Source of the DNA: Timaviella obliquedivisa GSE-PSE-MK23-08B
Lineage (GTDB): Bacteria; Cyanobacteriota; Cyanobacteriia; Elainellales; Elainellaceae
Assembly: GCA_019358855.1 (NCBI GenBank)
Contig: JAHHII010000002.1
Location: 250,690-314,689 of the forward strand
Length of the DNA: 64,000 nucleotides
Reading direction: 5' to 3'
The notes under the pieces were generated by a model. The model worked only from the letters and a program-made list of their open reading frames with translations, was not told the DNA's origin and made no database searches. Below are positions 59,275-64,000 of the stretch, piece by piece (positions within the stretch are counted from its first letter, which is position 1; each line of letters opens with the position of its first letter). Position numbers and translations under genes: made by a program.

Positions 59275-59943
59275 ATGGCAAAGAAGGAACCCGTTAATCT
59301 CGAAGTCCCAAAGAACCTGGTCTTTAGAGAACAGCTAGAAATCCGCTACGTGCTAGTAGATGATCTCATTCTGCTAGATCAGAATCCCAAGCTGCACGAT
59401 ATTGGCAAGCTGGTAGATTCGATCGTGGAAAATGGATTCCTTGACCCGCCCAAATGGGATACGAAGCTGAACGGCGGCGCGGGCGGCATCATTGAAGGAA
59501 ACGGGCGATCGGAAGCCCTCAAATGGATGCAAGAGCAGGGTCGAGAGATTCCTAGAGGCATTGCAGTCAATGAGCAAAACCTGTGGGCGGCACCTGTTAT
59601 TTTTGGTTGCGATGCCCGTTCTGAGATTGCAGCAAAACGATATGCGATCGATCACAATAATCTCGTTATGGCAGGCGGTAACTTTTCCGCCCTAGACATG
59701 AGCCGTGCCTATGATGCCGAGTCTTACATCGCCATGCTTCAAGAGCTTGATCAGCAGCAATTTTTGCCCCTAACGCTAGATGGTGAGGACTTAGAGCTTT
59801 TGCTAGGGAAGCTGGAGGGCGATCGCGCTGCTGGAAATGGTGACGACGATCTGCCTCCAAATCATGAAAATATAAATGAACCTAAATTAGGCAAAACTAA
59901 TTGCACTTGTCCAAGCTGCGGTTTTGAATGGGAGAAAGATTGA
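59275..59943 (+). CDS. ParB/IbrB-like protein with C-terminal zinc finger, opposing the virion operon
   Basis: 222 residues from ATG 59275 (MAKKEPVNLEVPKNLV). ParB-N/sulfiredoxin-like: YVLVDDLILLDQNPKLHDIG, GGIIEGNGRSEALKWMQEQG, AKRYAIDHNNLVMAG. The C-terminus has CTCPSCGFEW, a Cys knuckle. Only gene in this stretch on the plus strand, stops 1 bp before the closure gene end. With the PP-loop IbrA-like protein at 26109 it could form an IbrA/IbrB-type pair, separately coded. A nuclease role is also possible. Confidence 0.75.
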   Translation: MAKKEPVNLEVPKNLVFREQLEIRYVLVDDLILLDQNPKLHDIGKLVDSIVENGFLDPPKWDTKLNGGAGGIIEGNGRSEALKWMQEQGREIPRGIAVNEQNLWAAPVIFGCDARSEIAAKRYAIDHNNLVMAGGNFSALDMSRAYDAESYIAMLQELDQQQFLPLTLDGEDLELLLGKLEGDRAAGNGDDDLPPNHENINEPKLGKTNCTCPSCGFEWEKD

Positions 59944-60327
59944 TCAATCCGGCAATATCACGACTTGGTGTAACACGACTGCCCCTCTACTTCTCAACCC
60001 CATTTGATACACCACAGAATACCGCTTCCCTTCATGCACCAAACGACACCCCGGCTTAAAATCCTCTAGAGGCATATCGTGAGCGGCAAGGTAGCAGATC
60101 ATCTCACCTGCCTGACTGTTGCCGCCCTTAACCGCAATTTCCTGATGTCCCTTGGGTGTCACAGGTGGAACAATATATCCCCGCACCTGCCGAGCGATCG
60201 CCTCTAGCTTATCTGCCACGCCCAAATCTCGATCGCCCGGAATCAGAACGCCAGGAATCTCCAAGGTAAAAACTTGCCCCACCTCGTTAATTAAATCAAT
60301 TAATTCAGCTTCAGAGAACAACGTCAT
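59944..60327 (-). CDS. Head-closure/head-tail joining protein, probable
   Basis: 127 residues. MTLFSEAELIDLINEVGQVF, then KLEAIARQVRGYIVPP and GCRLVHEGKRYSVVYQMGLR, a small beta-barrel pattern common to head-closure proteins. Placed between the connector and gp10-like genes with the HD-GYP gene inserted. Shares one base with that gene. Confidence 0.6.
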   Translation of the reverse strand: MTLFSEAELIDLINEVGQVFTLEIPGVLIPGDRDLGVADKLEAIARQVRGYIVPPVTPKGHQEIAVKGGNSQAGEMICYLAAHDMPLEDFKPGCRLVHEGKRYSVVYQMGLRSRGAVVLHQVVILPD

Positions 60328-60926
60328 TACGCCACCCGATACCTTGATTTACCCTCGCACTTGGGCGCTTCCCTAGCCTCTACAAACTTCAGAAAAATCT
60401 CAACCAATTCAGGATCATACAAACCCGTATCGCGCTCGTAACTCAAAAGATTAATGGATTCCTCAACCGTAAAACTAGACTTGTACGTCCGATCGCTCCT
60501 AAACGCTGTCCAAACATCGCACAAGCTAAACACCCGCACCATAAACGGAATGTGATCACCCCTTAGCCCATTCGGATATCCCGATCCATTCCAGCGCTCA
60601 TGGTGGTACAGCGTAATTAACGAGGCGGATTCAATCTCTGGAATTTGCCGCACCATTTCATAGCCCAGCGTTACGTGGTTCCGCATCACCGCCCATTGGG
60701 ATGCGCTCAGCCGACCGGGATAACGCAAAATTTCATCAGGAATAAGCAGTTTGCCAATATCATGAATATACGCGCCAATCTCTAGGGATTCTATCTGCTC
60801 CATAGATAAATCTAGATACTCCCCAAACGCGATCGCCAGATCAGCTAAATCCTTCATTTTCTCAGGCGGATTTTTTACCATCATTTGCTGGCTAATTAAA
60901 GCCAAAAACGTTGCTTTATTAATCAT
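60327..60926 (-). CDS. Free-standing HD-GYP domain phosphodiesterase in the virion operon
   Basis: 199 residues that are almost only an HD-GYP domain: YIHDIGKLLIPDEIL (HD, about 54), MRNHVTLGYEM, LYHHERWNGSGYPNGLRGDH (HH then GYP, about 108-118), DVWTAFRSDRTYK. HD-GYP enzymes cleave cyclic-di-GMP (or 3',3'-cGAMP). No sensor or receiver domain. The metal ligands are all present. It lies between the connector and closure genes and overlaps the latter by one base. An auxiliary gene expressed late in infection would lower second-messenger signals. Confidence 0.92.
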   Translation of the reverse strand: MINKATFLALISQQMMVKNPPEKMKDLADLAIAFGEYLDLSMEQIESLEIGAYIHDIGKLLIPDEILRYPGRLSASQWAVMRNHVTLGYEMVRQIPEIESASLITLYHHERWNGSGYPNGLRGDHIPFMVRVFSLCDVWTAFRSDRTYKSSFTVEESINLLSYERDTGLYDPELVEIFLKFVEAREAPKCEGKSRYRVA

Positions 60927-60943
60927 GGGTTTTATCTTGAGTT

Positions 60944-61573
60944 TTACCTTGAACCTGTTGTAAAAATTTGGGTTTTATATTGTTCTAGGGGTAGCATTAG
61001 GCGATCAAGTTCGGTGCCGCCATTATTCCCAGAAGGGCGATCGCTGCCACCCACTTTATACTTTTTCTTGAGTCCGCCCGGCAACGAGATTTCTTCTGTA
61101 TCTCGCACGGGCTGACTGAGCATGGCTAAACTTCCCGCAGACAGTTCAAAGACCTTAGCCAGAATCTCGAAAGCGACATCTGTAAATATCTTTGGAACAG
61201 GCTGCAAACCCGCGTTGTAAAGGACTTTGAAACAAGTATGGGGATATTGTAAATCAATTAATCTAATATCCCCGATCGCCATTTTATCTAGTAAGGGCAG
61301 CGATCGGGGAGGCTGCCCAGGCGCGTTCTCAACACTGTTTACCGCAATGAGCGGATAATACGTCAAAAGCGCCAAAGTCGAATCGGAACTACAGACAGTT
61401 TCCGAATACTCCATTGACGCTACTCTATACCCAATCCATTCATCCATTCGGCTTTCTATCTGCTCTAAAAAGAATTCAAGCTTCTCGGTAGAAGGCATTG
61501 TTTCTTCTGTAAAAAAGCCTAACAACAATAGTCGTTTCTGTGCTTCCAACACAGACAGATAAGCCAGTGGCAT
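60944..61573 (-). CDS. Head-tail connector-like protein, probable
   Basis: 209 residues: LSVLEAQKRLLLLGFFTEET, EFFLEQIESRMDEWIGYRVA, YYPLIAVNSVENAP, SLAMLSQPVRDTEEISLPGG. Helical N-terminus and strand-rich middle fit the gp6/gp15-type connector found after the capsid gene. C-terminal disordered Gly/Asn tail. Confidence 0.6.
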   Translation of the reverse strand: MPLAYLSVLEAQKRLLLLGFFTEETMPSTEKLEFFLEQIESRMDEWIGYRVASMEYSETVCSSDSTLALLTYYPLIAVNSVENAPGQPPRSLPLLDKMAIGDIRLIDLQYPHTCFKVLYNAGLQPVPKIFTDVAFEILAKVFELSAGSLAMLSQPVRDTEEISLPGGLKKKYKVGGSDRPSGNNGGTELDRLMLPLEQYKTQIFTTGSR

Positions 61574-61582
61574 TCTGATTCC

Positions 61583-61927
61583 TCAAGTTTTGCGCGCACT
61601 CTTCGAGATACCTGGCGATCGCTTGGATTTAGTTATCTCAGCTTCATTATCCTGCTCATTGTCCTCTTCTTCAATGTTTTTGTCATCATTTTCATCAATA
61701 GTCTCATCCTCCTCTTTGGCTGAGTTTGTACTAGCCTCTGAAGTCGGGAGAGGATTTTCAGGAAGAGAAGTCACGATGCGATCGGGTTTGACGGCGATCG
61801 CATAACCCTTGGCAATTAACCACTCCTCTTGATCTGGGGTAAAAGATTTTGAAGACAAAGGACGCATCAAAGATACGCCCCTCACCATCATTACCTGTTG
61901 CCGCCATTTACTTGTTGCAAAAATCAT
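61583..61927 (-). CDS. Acidic linker protein, 114 aa
   Basis: MIFATSKWRQQVMMVRGVSL then a highly acidic region (KEEDETIDENDDKNIEEEDN) and a basic tail. The 3' end overlaps the partial repeat copy 5 (61592-61613). Position between capsid and connector; low complexity, no family. Confidence 0.55.
   Translation of the reverse strand: MIFATSKWRQQVMMVRGVSLMRPLSSKSFTPDQEEWLIAKGYAIAVKPDRIVTSLPENPLPTSEASTNSAKEEDETIDENDDKNIEEEDNEQDNEAEITKSKRSPGISKSARKT
61592..61613 (+). repeat. Dispersed element repeat, partial copy 5
   Basis: gcgcgcactcttcgagatacc, then it breaks into a HIP1 octamer region instead of the usual caagggg. It lies in the 3' end of the 61583 gene, encoding part of the PGISKSARKT tail. 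Confidence 0.7.
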
Positions 61928-61966
61928 CGCTTAGCGCTCAGGATAAAATTCAATCAAACCGTGTCT

Positions 61967-63031
61967 TTAAGCTGTGTACGACCAAGCCGTACCGCGATCG
62001 CAGCGGAGATTCACTCTCCAAATGCAATCGCCCTTTGTTTTCGCCTTCAGTGTTCCGTAAGCTACTAACAAACGGGACTCAGTTAGGGGAACGTTTGAAA
62101 CAAAAGTGGACACTTCAAACAACTGTGGCTCGAATGTATTTTCACCACCAAAAGGAACAACTCCATGCCATTCAAGTTGATCTTCATCTAGCAACCAAAA
62201 AGGCAGGATATCAGGATCGTCTACAGTAGCGCCAGGTTCGTCATCAATGAACGGCGACATGACGATCGGCACTAACCCGTAGGGAGTCATGAGCGCCTTC
62301 ACCATCACGCCTGGGGTGAATTCCATATCTTGCAGAATCAGGCGACGATCTTCTACCTGCTTTTGAATTTGATACCAGCCACAGCCAGATGTATAGACCG
62401 CTGTAATCTTGCGATCGTAAGTGCGGTTAGTGGTAGAGCGGGTGACATATTCCACCAATTTAGAACCCACGTTATCAGGCTCAGCCCCGGTAATATCAAT
62501 CAGGTAGGGAGTCCGCCCTGCAATGATTTGGTTGTAGATGCCGTTAAACTCTAGCGGGTTTGTTGTGGCATTCCCGACGAATAGCGCTCTCTCTAGATTC
62601 TTGGTAGCACTAGCAATCATATCGGCAGTATCGATCGCCACTTGATCGCCATAGGGACGACCTTGTTGTTCATACAGCGATCGCTCGTAATGCCCCCAAG
62701 CTTTGCGACCCATAATCGCCTTAACTTCTTGACCCGTATCACTCAGGTTGTTACGCACACCCGTTTGATCTAAAACCGAAGTTTCCAGAGCGTTCTTGTT
62801 GGCAAATCCGGTTGACGGCAAACCTGTACGAACAATTTCCTTCACTACGTCATCAGTCGCAGCGACTTTTTTAATGCGCGACCATAGACTGACATCGCGG
62901 TTCAGGTAGTCGGTAATTTCTGGCTGAAAGTCAGAGCGATAGGTAAAGCTCCCCCGGTTAGTCGCGGCACCCCGAATCAGGTCTTGAACCTCCTGAGCAG
63001 CAGCTTGAACATTGACAAAAGTTGCAGACAT
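61967..63031 (-). CDS. Major capsid protein, HK97-fold SU10-like
   Basis: 354 residues. MSATFVNVQAAAQEVQDLIR, RSDFQPEITDYLNRDVSLWS, ALFVGNATTNPLEFNGIYNQ, the P-domain-like region and C-terminal ESRLLVAYGTLKAKTKGDCI. The YGTL near the C-terminus and overall order are seen in SU10/HK97-like capsids. Preceded in transcription by the protease/scaffold protein. Confidence 0.85.
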   Translation of the reverse strand: MSATFVNVQAAAQEVQDLIRGAATNRGSFTYRSDFQPEITDYLNRDVSLWSRIKKVAATDDVVKEIVRTGLPSTGFANKNALETSVLDQTGVRNNLSDTGQEVKAIMGRKAWGHYERSLYEQQGRPYGDQVAIDTADMIASATKNLERALFVGNATTNPLEFNGIYNQIIAGRTPYLIDITGAEPDNVGSKLVEYVTRSTTNRTYDRKITAVYTSGCGWYQIQKQVEDRRLILQDMEFTPGVMVKALMTPYGLVPIVMSPFIDDEPGATVDDPDILPFWLLDEDQLEWHGVVPFGGENTFEPQLFEVSTFVSNVPLTESRLLVAYGTLKAKTKGDCIWRVNLRCDRGTAWSYTA

Positions 63032-63064
63032 TTTAGATTTCTCCTACTGGTTAAAGCGATCGAA

Positions 63065-64000
63065 CTAAGCCACTCCAGTGGAGGCTTTCAAGGCGTGTAA
63101 TTGATCGCGCAATGCAACGCGACGGGCGAGGGATGCCGGATCACGACGGCTTTGTAGCTCCTCTAGCTGCCCTTCAAGTTTGTAGATTTGAGCCGCTTGA
63201 GGATCGATCGCCTCTCCACTAGCAGCGGCAGAAATAGCGGTGCTGAGCCGCGCAGGTTGACCGCTGGGGTTCATCATTTCCCGAACGGATTGCAGGGTGG
63301 TTTGGCGAATCATCGCCTGCATTTCTTCCCGCTGAGTTTTTGCTTTGTTCTCAGCATCAATTGATTCTTGGGCTTTAATTGCCGCATTGCGATCGTCGGT
63401 CAATTGATTAACGTTGGTTGTGAGTCGATCGATCGTTGCTTGGGACTGGGTTTGAGCCGTAACCAATGTGCCTAAAGTCTCGGTCAAAGCTGCAAGTTGC
63501 TTAGTAATCTCTTCCACGTTCTCATCTCCTAAATCGGGTAAATTTTCATCTTGAGTTGCTGCCGCGATCTGGGCGATCGCCGGAACTAACTCCGGTCTCT
63601 TTTCCGCTACAACCTGCGTATTAGAATAAGTCGCCTTATCCGCATACAAGATACAAGCGCCCAGCAACGTGAGCTTGTCGAGAACGTGAACCTCACGTCC
63701 GTCGATCGTCTCCACATGACCCGGTGCCAGAGCATTGATAGACGCTCCGAGCTTGTCCTTTTCCAAGCGAATTTGAGCAACCCGTTCGGGCTTGTTGTAG
63801 GGGAAAAGATTGGCTTTGACCCAGAACCCGCCGTTGCGAATTTGGGCGCTCAGCATCACGCCAACAATCTCTTCATCGGCGTGCTTACTTAAGGTTGGGT
63901 CAGCGTCCAAAGGTAGATAAGGAACCTGGGCGATCGCTGCCTTCGCTACTTCTGTCGAAACGTACAAAGGGCGACCGGGACCAACCGACGGGATTCCTTC
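63065..64000 (-). CDS. Capsid maturation protease/scaffold protein, 5' end cut by window
   Basis: Frame open from the edge through EGIPSVGPGRPLYVSTEVAK to the stop at 63065 (at least 311 codons). The N-terminal part (FPYNKPERVAQIRLEKDKLG, HVLDKLTLLGACILYADKAT) resembles a prohead-protease-like fold. Residues later form a long coiled coil (LAALTETLGTLVTAQTQSQA, KAKTQREEMQAMIRQTTLQS) as in scaffolds. Directly upstream of the capsid gene, as expected. True start beyond 64000. Confidence 0.75.
   Translation of the reverse strand, partial: EGIPSVGPGRPLYVSTEVAKAAIAQVPYLPLDADPTLSKHADEEIVGVMLSAQIRNGGFWVKANLFPYNKPERVAQIRLEKDKLGASINALAPGHVETIDGREVHVLDKLTLLGACILYADKATYSNTQVVAEKRPELVPAIAQIAAATQDENLPDLGDENVEEITKQLAALTETLGTLVTAQTQSQATIDRLTTNVNQLTDDRNAAIKAQESIDAENKAKTQREEMQAMIRQTTLQSVREMMNPSGQPARLSTAISAAASGEAIDPQAAQIYKLEGQLEELQSRRDPASLARRVALRDQLHALKASTGVA

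Larger units (their letters stand above)
17653..64000. mobile_element. Integrated contractile-tailed prophage, left end at tRNA-Pro, right end outside the window
   Basis: Starts at the 3' end of tRNA-Pro with a tyrosine integrase. It carries repressor-like and sigma genes, nucleic-acid enzymes, a 7-deazaguanine modification cluster, nblA, and a minus-strand virion block with tail tube, sheath, neck, capsid and scaffold genes. The sheath means a myovirus-type virion. No host housekeeping gene occurs after 17652. Portal, terminase large subunit, baseplate and lysis genes are not in view; the capsid operon is read from beyond 64000, where portal and terminase would be expected. At least 46 kb is present. 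HIP1 octamers are abundant inside, so the element is long adapted to cyanobacteria. Confidence 0.92.

Overview
The window comes from a cyanobacterial chromosome, probably a filamentous Leptolyngbya- or Oscillatoria-type organism. The octamer GCGATCGC (HIP1) and its core CGATCG recur throughout both halves. The left part carries chlM (chlorophyll synthesis), the cyanobacterial nitrate transporter nrtABCD with its fused NrtC, and a ferredoxin-dependent sulfite reductase. No species name can be given from sequence alone.

Positions 1-17578 are host chromosome: glgX (cut by the left edge), chlM, nagA and purE (divergent, 11 bp apart), a small membrane protein, a haem peroxidase, nrtABCD on the minus strand, a PPC-subtilisin protease, sir and bioD. 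Intergenic spaces here hold short dispersed and tandem repeats.

At 17579-17652 lies a complete tRNA-Pro(UGG), followed at once by a tyrosine integrase. From there to the right edge (at least 46 kb) everything looks like an integrated tailed-phage genome with a contractile tail; its right end is not in the window. Its left arm (17.7-32.4 kb) holds the integrase, a directionality-factor-like gene, candidate repressors, two AT-hook/ribbon-helix-helix proteins, an SNF2 helicase, a degenerate SNF2 paralogue, a PP-loop (PAPS-reductase-like) protein and many small genes. At 33.2-38.2 kb a plus-strand operon encodes membrane and SH3 proteins plus a membrane-anchored FtsK/TraD-like ATPase. At 38.4-44.1 kb are HNH, sigma-factor, terminase-small-like, SAP-like and Phd-like genes. 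At 44.3-48.0 kb is an operon with a coiled-coil protein, DUF1257 (Ycf35-like), DUF2997 and a Ycf46-like AAA+ ATPase.

At 48.7-52.3 kb a minus-strand cluster contains QueE, two QueD-like proteins, a DpdA-like transglycosylase and a ParB-domain protein carrying a methyltransferase remnant. I read this as a 7-deazaguanine DNA-modification module. It is followed by nblA, an auxiliary gene for phycobilisome degradation. From 53.2 kb to the edge the minus strand carries the virion genes in reverse: tail tube, sheath, neck proteins, connector, major capsid protein and a protease/scaffold protein cut by the edge. A free-standing HD-GYP phosphodiesterase and an opposing ParB-like gene are embedded among them.

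Besides genes, the element holds several repeated DNA signals not tied to a known family: 10-bp-phased GTTC iterons at three loci, an exact 17-mer in opposite orientations at two divergent promoters with a variant further on, and five copies of a ~33-bp dispersed repeat, three of them inside or beside coding sequence.
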